DNA of 64,000 bases from Sphingobacteriales bacterium (GCA_004144175.1 SEFT01000003.1:1-64000), one strand, 5' to 3'; positions 1 through 8,717 are shown, numbered from the stretch's first letter. The notes: a model not told the origin generated them from the letters alone. A program made the numbers and translations.

Positions 1-557
1 TACTTCAGATGATTATCCTCGGTATACAGTACCCAGTCGATATTGGGATATACGTTCTTATATATTACCCTGCTATATGCAGCAGCAGCGCCTTTGTACT
101 GCGGCAGATAGTAGTTCTCCCCGTACTGTTGTTTGTTCTCCTCTATTACCTGAGCCGCTTTGTTTGCACCTAACAATACCACATCCATGCGGTATGTTTC
201 TGTCTTAGTACCCGCATTCATAAAGGTCTCGAAAGCAGCACGGGCTTTTTCTCTGTCCGGCTCAATGCCGGCTTCAGGCGGTGTAGGTTGGCTGACCGAT
301 TTGCTCCACTGGTAGTGTATCTGCCCATCTCCTACAAAGATGCTCATACCCGGTGCAGACATTTTAAAGTCGATGTCCTTACGGGCTTTATTGAACTGGT
401 CTGTAATCTGGCCTTTATTTTCAATAAATGATAATGTAGACGGAGCTCCGGACAATGACTGCATTAATTTTTCATCGCCTGTTTTTGCCTTCAATTGTAA
501 TGGTTGAGTAGCCAATAGCAACGAAAACGCACTCACGAGGGGTACAAGTAATTTCAT
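1..557 (-). CDS. Exported protein with ENKGQ-type N-terminal domain (DUF7948-like), truncated by the window edge
   Basis: Only the first 185 codons are inside the window; the gene continues beyond base 1. The start is the ATG at 557, followed by a hydrophobic signal peptide (residues 1 to about 24). The mature part contains FIENKGQ (about residues 44-50), then an aromatic beta-rich stretch, and YPNIDWVLY near the edge. This combination is typical of the N-terminal domain of large Bacteroidota surface proteins (DUF7948, often followed by SBBP repeats, PKD domains and a T9SS sorting signal). The C-terminus is not visible, so T9SS export is inferred from the family. It is divergent from the helix-hairpin-helix gene at 655. 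The exact function is unknown. Confidence 0.7.
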   Translation of the reverse strand, partial: MKLLVPLVSAFSLLLATQPLQLKAKTGDEKLMQSLSGAPSTLSFIENKGQITDQFNKARKDIDFKMSAPGMSIFVGDGQIHYQWSKSVSQPTPPEAGIEPDREKARAAFETFMNAGTKTETYRMDVVLLGANKAAQVIEENKQQYGENYYLPQYKGAAAAYSRVIYKNVYPNIDWVLYTEDNHLK

Positions 558-654
558 AGAAGGAGGAATTAAATATCTTAGTGAAAATAATAAATAATCA
601 TCATCTTTTAATAGAATTTTATCATCTGTAACTCTTGGTTTATATTCGGCTTTC

Positions 655-1326
655 ATGAAAAGATTGCTAATGGCATACCTAAGCTTTAATAAAACGGAGC
701 GGTGGGGACTGATAGGGTTACTGGCAATTTTGTCATTAATAATCATCATCAGGATATGCCTTCCCTTTTTTGCTTCAGTGGAACCTGATAGTATAAGGAA
801 ACAGCAATTAGTGGATAAATGGGATAATGCAAAACGAAAAAACGTAGGCTCGCAATCGGATACCACCACGGAATACATTAATTATCAACCCATAGCGGCG
901 AACAGCGTATTGAAAGAGGACTTGCTATTCAACTTCGATCCAAATACACTTGACAGCCAAGGATTTATAAAACTGGGGCTGAAGCCAAAGACGGCCTCCA
1001 TTCTACTTCGATGGCGTAGTAAAGGGAAAAGGTTCAGGCATAAAGAAGAATTGCGAAAGGTATACACACTCACGAACGACGACTACTTACGGCTGGAACC
1101 GTATATTAAGATAGCAGCTGACCGTATGAAGACAAAGTTGAATTTGAATACAGCAGATTCATCATCACTAATTATGCTCAATGGCATAGGTCCGAAGCTT
1201 GCCCACAGAATAATAGAGTACAGGAAGAAGAATGGCCCGTTCAAAGCATATGACCAGCTGTATGAGGTATACCGATTTCCTGATAGTGTTTATAAAGAAT
1301 TGACCAACAAAACCTCGATCAATTAA
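655..1326 (+). CDS. ComEA-like helix-hairpin-helix membrane-anchored protein
   Basis: A 223-residue protein. Residues about 17-40 form one hydrophobic helix after a short basic N-terminus, so it is probably anchored in the inner membrane with the rest outside. The C-terminal part carries a helix-hairpin-helix unit: LNLNTADSSSL, then NGIGPKLAHRIIEYR and GPFKAYDQLYEV. The middle region (NFDPNTLDSQGFIKLGLKPK) resembles a second, weaker copy. Such proteins in Bacteroidota are annotated as ComEA-like DNA-binding proteins, and a role in DNA uptake is possible but not shown here. It appears to be a single-gene unit. An inverted repeat lies just downstream at 1351-1394. Confidence 0.75.
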   Translation: MKRLLMAYLSFNKTERWGLIGLLAILSLIIIIRICLPFFASVEPDSIRKQQLVDKWDNAKRKNVGSQSDTTTEYINYQPIAANSVLKEDLLFNFDPNTLDSQGFIKLGLKPKTASILLRWRSKGKRFRHKEELRKVYTLTNDDYLRLEPYIKIAADRMKTKLNLNTADSSSLIMLNGIGPKLAHRIIEYRKKNGPFKAYDQLYEVYRFPDSVYKELTNKTSIN

Positions 1327-1350
1327 AAAGAACGGTGAAAACATACAGCC

Positions 1351-1394
1351 ATTTCGCCATATGTCATATGCAGTCCATTGCGGTATGGCGAAAT
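1351..1394 (+). terminator. Inverted repeat, possible weak terminator
   Basis: An 11-bp perfect inverted repeat (1351-1361 with 1384-1394) encloses a 22-nt loop between the helix-hairpin-helix gene and the acyl-CoA dehydrogenase gene. The loop is long and the T-tract is poor, so termination is uncertain; it could equally be a leader structure of the downstream gene. Confidence 0.35.
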
Positions 1395-1427
1395 TTGAGT
1401 TAAATTGCGCTCGATTTACAAATAACT

Positions 1428-2570
1428 ATGGATTTTAACTATACTGATACCCAGGTGCAGATTGCAGAGATGATCCGCGATTTTGCTAATAAAAATATTC
1501 GTCCGCAAATGATGGAGTGGGACGAGAATCAGAAATTTCCGGTAGACCTGTTCCGCAAAATGGGTGAGCTAGGACTGATGGGTGTACTGGTACCTACCGA
1601 ATATGGCGGTTCAGGCCTTAGCTATTTTGAGTATGTAACTGTGGTAAGCGAGATAGCGAAGGTTTGTGGTTCTATCGGCCTATCGGTAGCTGCACACAAC
1701 TCACTTTGCACCGGCCATATATTATACTTCGGTAACGAAGAGCAAAAGAAAAAGTACCTGCCTAAACTTGCTACAGGTGAATGGATAGGCGCATGGGGAC
1801 TTACAGAAGCCAACACGGGTAGCGACGCCGGCAATATGCGTTGCGTAGCTACTAAAGAAGGTGATGAGTGGGTACTGAATGGTACTAAGAACTGGATTAC
1901 ACACGGTATCAGCGGCGATGCTGCCGTAGTACTGGCGCGTACCGGTGAGCCCAGGGCTAAGAGCAACATCACTGCTTTCGTAGTAGACCGTGGCACTCCG
2001 GGCTTCTCTGCAGGTAAAAAAGAGAACAAACTGGGCATGCGTGCGTCGGAAACAGCGGAGCTGGTATTCGACAACTGCCGTATCTCTGATGCGCAGCGCC
2101 TTGGTGAAGTAGGCGATGGTTTCCGTCAGGCTATGAAGGTGCTGGATGGTGGCCGCATCTCTATCGCTGCACTATCGCTGGGTATTGCAAAAGGTGCTTA
2201 CGAAGCATCTATTAAATATGCAAAAGAGCGTTACCAGTTCGATCAACCGATCGCAAACTTCCAGGCTATATCTTTCAAACTGGCGGATATGGCTACTAAG
2301 ATCGAAGCATCGGAACTGTTGATATACCAGGCGGCTGATCTGAAGAACCGCAACGAGAAAATGACCAAAGAGTCGGCAATGGCTAAGTACTATGCATCGG
2401 AAGTGGCGGTGCAGGTATCTACTGATGCAGTACAGATATTTGGCGGCTACGGATACACTAAAGATTTCCCGGTGGAGAAATTCTACCGTGACTCTAAGCT
2501 TTGCACTATAGGCGAGGGAACATCCGAAATACAGAAACTGGTTATTTCACGTTCTGTATTACAGCAGTAA
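1428..2570 (+). CDS. Acyl-CoA dehydrogenase
   Basis: 380 residues, the usual family length. It catalyses FAD-dependent alpha,beta-dehydrogenation of an acyl-CoA in fatty-acid or branched-chain amino-acid breakdown. The three standard domains are visible: an N-terminal helical domain (about 5-115), a middle beta domain (about 120-215, with WGLTEANTGSDAG) and a C-terminal helical domain (about 227-375, with FGGYGYTKDFPVEKFYRD). The segment GEGTSEIQ places the catalytic glutamate at residue 363, as in short-chain (butyryl-CoA) dehydrogenases. Chain-length specificity cannot be read from the sequence. It has its own strong terminator at 2593-2621 and no obvious beta-oxidation neighbours. Confidence 0.93.
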   Translation: MDFNYTDTQVQIAEMIRDFANKNIRPQMMEWDENQKFPVDLFRKMGELGLMGVLVPTEYGGSGLSYFEYVTVVSEIAKVCGSIGLSVAAHNSLCTGHILYFGNEEQKKKYLPKLATGEWIGAWGLTEANTGSDAGNMRCVATKEGDEWVLNGTKNWITHGISGDAAVVLARTGEPRAKSNITAFVVDRGTPGFSAGKKENKLGMRASETAELVFDNCRISDAQRLGEVGDGFRQAMKVLDGGRISIAALSLGIAKGAYEASIKYAKERYQFDQPIANFQAISFKLADMATKIEASELLIYQAADLKNRNEKMTKESAMAKYYASEVAVQVSTDAVQIFGGYGYTKDFPVEKFYRDSKLCTIGEGTSEIQKLVISRSVLQQ

Positions 2571-2592
2571 TTATAAGAATCTTAGTAATAAA

Positions 2593-2621
2593 AACGGAGG
2601 ATACATATTGTATCCTCCGTT
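2593..2621. terminator. Bidirectional intrinsic terminator
   Basis: A 13-bp perfect stem (2593-2605 with 2609-2621) has a 3-nt loop, a T-rich tail on the plus strand and an A-run on the other side. It sits between the convergent acyl-CoA dehydrogenase and lipoprotein genes and probably serves both. Confidence 0.85.
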
Positions 2622-2646
2622 TCTTTTTAGTAGCAGAAGTTATCTT

Positions 2647-3063
2647 CTATTTGAAAGAAGCATCTGTATATATCTTACCAAGCGTCAGGTGCTGCTTCGA
2701 AGGCAAGTAGCCCATGATGCACAGGTCGCGCGTAATCAGATTAGTATAAGATGCTGGGCGCGGATAAAGACACAGATACTCCGATGCCTTTGCAGCATCA
2801 TACTGAAATTTAAAGTATCCATCTATTGCAGTTGTTACAGAAGTATCAGCAGGTTTATAAGTGCCGGAATTCAGCGTAAGCGCTATCTCTTTGCCCGATA
2901 TTGCCTGCTTGGTTTGAGACGACATCAGGTATCCCTCCACTATGCAGTCTACACATGGTTTAGGCTTCATTGCGGGAGCGAGATTTACTATGTCGTCCGT
3001 TTCCTCTTTGCATCCTGTTAATATAGTGCATACTATTACAAGTGTAGTTATGATACGTCTCAT
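2647..3063 (-). CDS. Small lipoprotein of unknown function
   Basis: 138 residues. The N-terminus is a lipoprotein signal peptide with lipobox LTGC (Cys18), followed by an acidic linker. The rest reads like a small beta-sandwich: VEGYLMSSQTKQAISGKEIALTL and DGYFKFQYDA resemble the repeated pattern of carboxypeptidase-regulatory-like domains, where an optional setting is followed by a 'tailored' value. No enzyme motif is seen. It lies 5 nt after the stop of the next lipoprotein gene (3069-3452), so the two are one transcription unit and share the same general plan, suggesting an old duplication. I do not recognise a named family. Confidence 0.7.
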   Translation of the reverse strand: MRRIITTLVIVCTILTGCKEETDDIVNLAPAMKPKPCVDCIVEGYLMSSQTKQAISGKEIALTLNSGTYKPADTSVTTAIDGYFKFQYDAAKASEYLCLYPRPASYTNLITRDLCIMGYLPSKQHLTLGKIYTDASFK

Positions 3064-3068
3064 AGGTT

Positions 3069-3452
3069 CTATAGTTTAGTGAATACTTCTCCGAAGTCGA
3101 GTCCGTAAGGATGTGTACCGGTAGGTGCCGGCCTCGTAGCTATTTCGTATCTTGGATTGTAGGTATACGGACCGGAAAGTCCATTTGGCCAGCATAGTTT
3201 CATTGTACTTCCTTCTTCTATATCAAAGATCGCCATGAAGCGACCATTACTATCTGTTGAAAATGGCATAGACCTTGCTCTTCCGATATAGTCACCATCG
3301 CTATACAGCACAAATGCAGTGTTGCGTATATTTATCTGCGTAACACTATCGATAATACGGCCGATAACAATGGTGCTCGTGATCTTTGGCTCACGTCTTA
3401 GGCAGGAACTGGCAGATATTAGTAATGCAATAAGGTACAAGTATCGTCTCAT
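3069..3452 (-). CDS. Small lipoprotein of unknown function, paired with the 2647-3063 gene
   Basis: 127 residues with a lipoprotein signal peptide ending in lipobox SSC (Cys17). The mature part has the pattern VIGRIIDSVTQINIRNTAFVLY, then FSTDSNGRFMAIFDI, which resembles a small regulatory-like beta-sandwich such as CarboxypepD_reg. It is the first gene of a two-lipoprotein unit with the gene ending at 2647. Upstream lies the terminator of the transketolase gene (3539-3565), so it needs its own promoter in the roughly 85 nt between. No catalytic residues are recognisable. Probable periplasm- or surface-facing outer-membrane lipoprotein. Confidence 0.68.
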   Translation of the reverse strand: MRRYLYLIALLISASSCLRREPKITSTIVIGRIIDSVTQINIRNTAFVLYSDGDYIGRARSMPFSTDSNGRFMAIFDIEEGSTMKLCWPNGLSGPYTYNPRYEIATRPAPTGTHPYGLDFGEVFTKL

Positions 3453-3538
3453 AGGTAAAGTAGCAGCAAACGTGAATATTGATTCTGTTTTAAAGCAAAA
3501 TGAATACCAAAATAGAAAAACAATAGATACATCAAAAA

Positions 3539-3565
3539 AAAGCGCCCGTAAATAACGGGCGCTTT
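3539..3565 (-). terminator. Intrinsic terminator of the transketolase gene
   Basis: An 11-bp perfect GC-rich stem (3539-3549 with 3555-3565) has a 5-nt loop. On the minus strand it is followed by a T-run (A-run 3534-3540 on the plus strand), directly after the transketolase stop at 3586. Confidence 0.88.
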
Positions 3566-3585
3566 CAATTATATTTCAGAAACTA

Positions 3586-4425
3586 CTAGTAATCTCCCAG
3601 AGTCATCTGCATTTGTGCCAGTGCCAGGTCAAGTTGTTTGTCGCTCGGTGCAATGCCATGCCATTCGTGCGTACCTTCCATGAAGTCTACACCCTTGCCC
3701 ATTACGGTATGCATCATGATGCAAATAGGCTTGCCTTTCCCTGCTGCTTTCTTGGCATTGTCCAGCGTGTGTACCACCTGTTCCATATCATTACCGTCCA
3801 TCTCCAGCACATGCCAGCCAAATGCGCTGAACTTATCGCGGATAGAGCCGAGGTTCATAACGGCATTGGTAGGTCCATCGATCTGCTGGCCGTTGATATC
3901 TATCGTTGCTATCAGGTTGTCTATTTTATGATGAGCGGCAAACATAATCGCCTCCCAGTTTTGGCCCTCCTGCAATTCGCCATCGCCGTGCAGCGAGAAA
4001 ACCAGACCATTATCATTGTTCAGCTTCTTGGTCATAGCCGCACCTGCTGCTACACTCATACCCTGCCCTAATGAACCACTGGCGATACGTACACCCGGCA
4101 AATGCTCATGCGTTGTAGGGTGACCTTGCAAACGTGAGTCGAGCTTACGGAAGGTGCTCAGTTCTTCAACAGGGAAGTAACCTGCACGTGCCAGTACGCT
4201 ATAGAACACCGGCGATATATGCCCGTTCGACAAGAAGAACAGGTCTTCGCCTACACCGTCCATATTGAACTCAGGGTTGTGCTTCATTGCATTGAAGTAC
4301 AGAGCCACCAGGAAATCGGCGCAGCCTAAAGAACCACCGGGGTGACCGCTCTGGCAAGCGTGTACCATTCTCACTATATCGCGGCGTACCTGCGACGCCA
4401 TTTGCTGAAGATGATGCAGATCCAT
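3586..4425 (-). CDS. Transketolase, N-terminal (thiamine-diphosphate-binding) subunit
   Basis: 279 residues from the ATG at 4425; the reading frame is open further upstream but that part does not resemble the family and overlaps the mutY leader. It corresponds to the N-terminal half of transketolase: SGHPGGSLGCADFLVALYF, SNGHISPVFY, the IASGSLGQGMSVAAG segment, and the thiamine-diphosphate/Mg motif GDGELQEGQNWEA with DINGQQIDG. HEWHG near the end is also family-typical. The enzyme works in the non-oxidative pentose phosphate pathway but needs the C-terminal half, which split systems encode as a second gene. No such gene is adjacent: the next gene on this strand encodes a lipoprotein. Confidence 0.92.
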   Translation of the reverse strand: MDLHHLQQMASQVRRDIVRMVHACQSGHPGGSLGCADFLVALYFNAMKHNPEFNMDGVGEDLFFLSNGHISPVFYSVLARAGYFPVEELSTFRKLDSRLQGHPTTHEHLPGVRIASGSLGQGMSVAAGAAMTKKLNNDNGLVFSLHGDGELQEGQNWEAIMFAAHHKIDNLIATIDINGQQIDGPTNAVMNLGSIRDKFSAFGWHVLEMDGNDMEQVVHTLDNAKKAAGKGKPICIMMHTVMGKGVDFMEGTHEWHGIAPSDKQLDLALAQMQMTLGDY

Positions 4426-4539
4426 CAGAATAAAAAATTGTGCGGCAAAATTAGGCTTTAGCAGCGAATTTTCAGAGAAAACTTGCCTTGTAGGCGCGCC
4501 TATATATACACATGATGTGGGTTTCGTAAATTGCCGCAG

Positions 4540-5610
4540 ATGGAAACGGACAAAGGACAGAAGGCATTCTTTACCAAAAGACTGATGCAATGGCACGATA
4601 CTGAGAATAACCGCAGCCTGCCCTGGAAGGAAGAGAAAGATCCTTATCGAATATGGCTATCTGAAATAATACTACAGCAAACACGGTCGGAACAGGGCCG
4701 CCCCTACTACTTAAATTTTACCACCACCTACCCTACCATACAAGATCTGGCCGATGCACCCGACGAGGCCGCATTCCGGATATGGCAGGGGTTAGGGTAT
4801 TATAACAGATGCAAAAACATGCTGGCAACAGCCAGGTATATAGCACACGACCTCGGCGGAAAATTTCCGCAAAGCTATGAAGGGCTGCTTGCCCTTAAGG
4901 GCATAGGCCCCTATACTGCGGCAGCTATCGGCTCATTTGCATTCGGGCTGCCACATGCGGTGGTAGATGGTAATGTGTATAGAGTACTGAGCAGATATTT
5001 TGGCATAGAGGTGCCTTCTGATAGTACGGAAGGCAAGAAACTATTCTTTGAGCTGGCAAATGAGCTGCTGGACAAGAAACGAAGCGCTGCATACAACCAG
5101 GCCATCATGGACCATGGCGCTACAGTTTGCACACCTGCTGCGCCTAAATGCCATATATGCCCCGTGCAGGAAAAGTGTGTTGCTTATCATAACGGCCTCA
5201 TAGCCTTGCTGCCTGTGCGCAGCAAGAAACAAGCTGTGCGTAACCGGTACTTCAATTATATACTTTTCACTTCAGGCGACGACGTATGGATCATGAAGCG
5301 TGATGGTAAGGACATCTGGCAAAATCTGTATGAACTATACCTATACGAAAGCGACCAAACGATAACTAAGCAACAGCTTGCAAAGAAAATAAAAGAGTCT
5401 GTCGATATCTCCAGCGAACTGGAATACGAAGGTGTATTAACACAAAGACTAACACATCAACTGATAGAAATCAAGTTCTATTCAATGGAGATTTCGACAA
5501 CCTTAAAACCGCCTGAAAACGAAGGCAGATGGGTGAATCAGAGCATGTTAAAAAATTTTGCATTCCCTAAGAGCATTGTTTCTTTTTTAGAAAAAAAATT
5601 ATACTTTTAG
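4540..5610 (+). CDS. mutY: A/G-specific adenine glycosylase
   Basis: 356 residues from the ATG at 4540; an upstream TTG at 4531 is less likely. It removes adenine mispaired with 8-oxoguanine. Visible features are the catalytic glutamate in WLSEIILQQTR (Glu42), the helix-hairpin-helix LKGIGPYTAAAIGSFAF, the catalytic aspartate in VVDGNVYRVLSR (Asp143), and the 4Fe-4S cluster motif C-x6-C-x2-C-x5-C (Cys197, 204, 207, 213). The C-terminal third is the NUDIX-like domain that reads 8-oxoguanine. It is divergent from the transketolase gene and followed by ssb and gldE, the gene order common in Bacteroidota. Confidence 0.96.
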   Translation: METDKGQKAFFTKRLMQWHDTENNRSLPWKEEKDPYRIWLSEIILQQTRSEQGRPYYLNFTTTYPTIQDLADAPDEAAFRIWQGLGYYNRCKNMLATARYIAHDLGGKFPQSYEGLLALKGIGPYTAAAIGSFAFGLPHAVVDGNVYRVLSRYFGIEVPSDSTEGKKLFFELANELLDKKRSAAYNQAIMDHGATVCTPAAPKCHICPVQEKCVAYHNGLIALLPVRSKKQAVRNRYFNYILFTSGDDVWIMKRDGKDIWQNLYELYLYESDQTITKQQLAKKIKESVDISSELEYEGVLTQRLTHQLIEIKFYSMEISTTLKPPENEGRWVNQSMLKNFAFPKSIVSFLEKKLYF

Positions 5611-5655
5611 AATTATATAAGTTATAGTTTTTGTTAATTGATAAATTGAACTAAA

Positions 5656-6108
5656 ATGAGAGGCGTTAATAGAGTCATGCTGATTGGAAATTTAGGACGC
5701 GACCCGGATCTGCAACACTTAGAAGGAAACATAGCAGTAGCAAAGTTCCCGCTGGCAACTACAGAAACTTTCAAGGACAAAAACGGCAACCTGGTATCGC
5801 AAACAGAATGGCACACAGTAGTATTATGGCGCGGCCTTGCTGAACTGGCTCAAAAATACCTCCATAAAGGCAGCCTTGTTTTTATAGAAGGCAGGCTACG
5901 CACCCGCAACTGGGAAGACAAAGACAAAAACAGACGCTTTAGCACCGAAATAGTTGGCGACAACCTGGTGATGCTTGATAAACGTAAAGATAACGGTGTG
6001 GACTATCAGGCATCAGCTGATGGTCAGCAGGATATGTCTAACTTTTCGTCAGATATAAGCTTCGATAGCGGCGCTGTGAGTGGCACCAAAGATGACCTGC
6101 CATTCTAA
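5656..6108 (+). CDS. ssb: Single-stranded DNA-binding protein
   Basis: 150 residues. The N-terminal OB fold (about 1-110) has the typical MLIGNLGRDPDLQ, TEWHTVVLWRGLAELAQKYLHKG and IEGRLRTRNWEDKDKNRR elements. A flexible acidic linker follows, ending in DDLPF, the tip that recruits partner proteins. It coats single-stranded DNA during replication, repair and recombination. It lies 45 nt after mutY and has its own terminator at 6132-6164. The intergenic region before it is very AT-rich, as is usual for Bacteroidota promoters and translation starts. Confidence 0.96.
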   Translation: MRGVNRVMLIGNLGRDPDLQHLEGNIAVAKFPLATTETFKDKNGNLVSQTEWHTVVLWRGLAELAQKYLHKGSLVFIEGRLRTRNWEDKDKNRRFSTEIVGDNLVMLDKRKDNGVDYQASADGQQDMSNFSSDISFDSGAVSGTKDDLPF

Positions 6109-6131
6109 CCGGGCATAAAATTTCTTGTAAT

Positions 6132-6168
6132 AAGGGAAAGAGTTCAGTAAATGTTCTTTCCCTTTTTT
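6132..6168 (+). terminator. Intrinsic terminator after ssb
   Basis: A 10-bp stem (6132-6141 with 6155-6164) and a 13-nt loop are followed by T's to 6168. It lies between ssb and gldE and argues for the gldE start at 6233 rather than the TTG at 6173, immediately after the hairpin. Confidence 0.75.
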
Positions 6169-6232
6169 ATTTTTGAATGGTAACCAAACAAACGAACACT
6201 TGGCCAGCATACCCGACGGAGAAACGAACTTG

Positions 6233-7558
6233 ATGTTTTTGCTACAGGCAACATCGGGCGGAGTATTCTCTATATCCAATGTTACCGTCCTTATTATCAT
6301 CATACTTACGCTCCTCCTGCTAACGGCCATAACGGCAGGAGCAGAAACTGCATACTTTTCGCTCAATGCAAAAGATGTGAACTACCTGAAGACCAAAGAC
6401 AATACCAGTGCCCGCCAGGCCACTACCCTGCTAGAACAACCAAAACTATTGTTAGCGACAATACTGGTAGCTAACAACTTCATAAACATTGCGATTGTTA
6501 TTACCACCAGTATGCTGCTAAGAGGCTTCCTTATAGGGATGAGTCCTGTGGCCGCCTTTCTGGTACAGATAGTTGCTGTTACGTTTTTGTTGGTTCTGTT
6601 TGGTGAGGTATTACCCAAGGTATATGCTACCCAGAACAATATGCGTATGGCATTATTTGCAGCACCTGTTATTAATGTAATGCAGGGCCTGTTCAAGCCC
6701 ATAAGCAGCATGTTGGTATCATCCAGCACGTTCATTGAAGAAAAGCTGGGTAGCAAGCCTGGTGCGGCGAACTTGAGCAATGAGGATTTTGAACATGCTA
6801 TTGAACTTACTGTGGGGCATACAGCTACGCGTGAGGAGGTAAATATCTTCAAAGGCATTCTCAAATTCAGCAACATTACCGTTCGCCAGATCATGCGGAC
6901 CAGACTGGATGTAAGCGGCATACCATTCGATTACAATTTTAACCAGGTACAGCAGCTAACAATAGATGCGGGCTACTCACGTATGCCGGTGTATCGCGAA
7001 AACCTGGATAAAGTTGCCGGTATGATCTATACAAAAGACTTCCTTCCCTATTCAGAAATTGACAATTTTGACTGGCACACGCTCATACGCCCGGCATATT
7101 TTGTACACGAGGGCAAATTCATCGAAGATCTTTTAAAAGAGTTCCAACACAAACGCATACACTTTGCAGTAGTGGTAGATGAGTTTGGAGGTACGTCCGG
7201 CATTGTTACGCTGGAAGATATCATGGAAGAGATCATCGGCGATATCAAAGATGAATTTGACGAAGAAGATCTTCACTTCAAAAAGATAGACGACCAGAAC
7301 TACATATTTGAAGGCAAGACGCTGATAAATGATGTATGCCGCATGATAGGCGAACAGTCGGATACATTTGAAGAAGTACGTGGCGAGAGTGATTCATTGG
7401 CCGGACTGATCCTTGAAATATCAGGCAAGTTCCCCGCGGTGAACGAAACCGTGAGCTACAAACACTACGACTTTACAGTGCTGAACATCGACAAGATGCG
7501 CATACAGCGGGTGAAGCTAACTATCAATGAACCTGAGAGCGAGAACGCCAAGCCTTAA
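6233..7558 (+). CDS. gldE: GldE-type CNNM/CBS-domain membrane protein
   Basis: 441 residues from the ATG at 6233. The N-terminal part is a CNNM (DUF21) transmembrane domain with about three to four helices and the conserved LLLTAITAGAETAYFSLN and FGEVLPKVYATQN elements. Next comes a CBS pair (VRQIMRTRLDV, YSRMPVYRENLDKVAGMIYTKD, HFAVVVDEFGGTSGIVTLEDIMEEIIGDI) and a C-terminal CorC_HlyC domain. In Bacteroidota, the homologue next to ssb is named GldE and is linked to gliding motility and the GldD/GldG machinery; general family members act in Mg or Co transport. The assignment rests on family plus the mutY-ssb context. No gldD follows: the next gene is a threonine aldolase. Confidence 0.8.
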   Translation: MFLLQATSGGVFSISNVTVLIIIILTLLLLTAITAGAETAYFSLNAKDVNYLKTKDNTSARQATTLLEQPKLLLATILVANNFINIAIVITTSMLLRGFLIGMSPVAAFLVQIVAVTFLLVLFGEVLPKVYATQNNMRMALFAAPVINVMQGLFKPISSMLVSSSTFIEEKLGSKPGAANLSNEDFEHAIELTVGHTATREEVNIFKGILKFSNITVRQIMRTRLDVSGIPFDYNFNQVQQLTIDAGYSRMPVYRENLDKVAGMIYTKDFLPYSEIDNFDWHTLIRPAYFVHEGKFIEDLLKEFQHKRIHFAVVVDEFGGTSGIVTLEDIMEEIIGDIKDEFDEEDLHFKKIDDQNYIFEGKTLINDVCRMIGEQSDTFEEVRGESDSLAGLILEISGKFPAVNETVSYKHYDFTVLNIDKMRIQRVKLTINEPESENAKP

Positions 7559-7581
7559 GGATATTTCCATAAACTGATACA

Positions 7582-8604
7582 ATGCTGAAAAGTTTTGCCA
7601 GCGATAACTACGCAGGCGTATTGCCCGAGGTAATGCAAGCCCTTGCCGAAGCCAATCATGGCCATGCCCGCTCTTACGGAGCCGATGACATTACAGCCGA
7701 TACCACTAGGTTGTTTCGGGAGCTATTTGAGGCAGATGCCAACGTACATTTTGTATTTAATGGCACAGGCGCTAATGTACTTAGCATCAGCAGCGCTACG
7801 CAATCCTATCATGCTGTGCTCTGTGCCGATACTTCGCATATATACAACGATGAATCTTCGGCACCTGAAACATTTACGGGCTGTCGCTTCTTTCCATTGC
7901 CTACTAATGACCAGGGCAAGCTTACGGCGGAGATCATTCAGCAAAGACTGATACGCAAAGGTGATGTACACTACGCGCAAACAAAGCTACTGTCCATAAC
8001 CCAATCAACAGAGTATGGCACTGTGTATACTCCGGACGAAATAAAAGCAATAGCTGAGGTGGCAAAACAGCACGACCTCTTCCTGCATATGGACGGCTCC
8101 CGCTTCTTCAATGCAGCGGCCAGCCTTGATTGCAGCCTTAAGGACATCAGCAATGGTGCCGGTGTAGATATACTATCGCTCGGTGGTACAAAATCAGGTA
8201 TGATGTTCGGCGAGGCAGTGGTGGTTTTCAACAAAAAGTTATCCGAACATATCGCCTACAAGCATAAGCAAAGCATGCAGCTCGCATCTAAGACCAGGTT
8301 TATCGCCGCACAGTTCCGTGCTATGCTGCAAAACGACGCGTGGAGGAAACATGCCTCGCATGCCAATAAAATGGCCCACCTGTTGCACTCATCGCTAAAA
8401 AAATACCCGGAAGTAAAAGTGTCAAAAGCAGTACATGCAAATGCCGTATTTGCAGAGATACCGCTGCATTGGAATGAGCCTTTACAAGCAGACTACCCCT
8501 TCTACGTATGGAAAGAGTCCAATAATGAAGTAAGGCTTATGTGCTCTTTCGACACCACAGAAGAAGACATACAAGCGTTTACAAAGAAGATAGAGCAACT
8601 TTAG
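7582..8604 (+). CDS. ltaE: Low-specificity L-threonine aldolase
   Basis: 340 residues, a fold-type I PLP enzyme that cleaves L-threonine or allo-threonine to glycine and acetaldehyde. FASDNYAGVLPEVMQAL at the N-terminus is typical of the family. The PLP lysine is Lys204 in SLGGTKSGMMFGEAVV and the cofactor-pyridine aspartate is Asp171 in HMDGSRFFNA. It begins 24 nt after gldE and probably shares its transcript. A strong inverted repeat follows at 8656-8695. A broader label would be beta-eliminating-lyase superfamily, but the motif set favours threonine aldolase. Confidence 0.9.
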   Translation: MLKSFASDNYAGVLPEVMQALAEANHGHARSYGADDITADTTRLFRELFEADANVHFVFNGTGANVLSISSATQSYHAVLCADTSHIYNDESSAPETFTGCRFFPLPTNDQGKLTAEIIQQRLIRKGDVHYAQTKLLSITQSTEYGTVYTPDEIKAIAEVAKQHDLFLHMDGSRFFNAAASLDCSLKDISNGAGVDILSLGGTKSGMMFGEAVVVFNKKLSEHIAYKHKQSMQLASKTRFIAAQFRAMLQNDAWRKHASHANKMAHLLHSSLKKYPEVKVSKAVHANAVFAEIPLHWNEPLQADYPFYVWKESNNEVRLMCSFDTTEEDIQAFTKKIEQL

Positions 8605-8655
8605 ATAGGTGGCAGTACAAGACGAATTGCCCTATGTGGTCTAAAGTGCAATAGC

Positions 8656-8695
8656 ATTAAGTAATGCCGCGATCAAGCCTTCGGCATTACTTAAT
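8656..8695. terminator. Bidirectional intrinsic terminator
   Basis: A 14-bp perfect inverted repeat (8656-8669 with 8682-8695) with a 12-nt loop lies between the convergent threonine aldolase and helicase genes. There is a short T-rich stretch after it on the plus strand. Confidence 0.7.
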
Positions 8696-8717
8696 CCTTT
8701 GCACACAACGAACAAAC

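Noticed and set aside
3586-4596. Longer version of the transketolase N-half starting at 4596
   Set aside because: The extra 57 residues do not match the family and cover the mutY start; ATG at 4425 fits.
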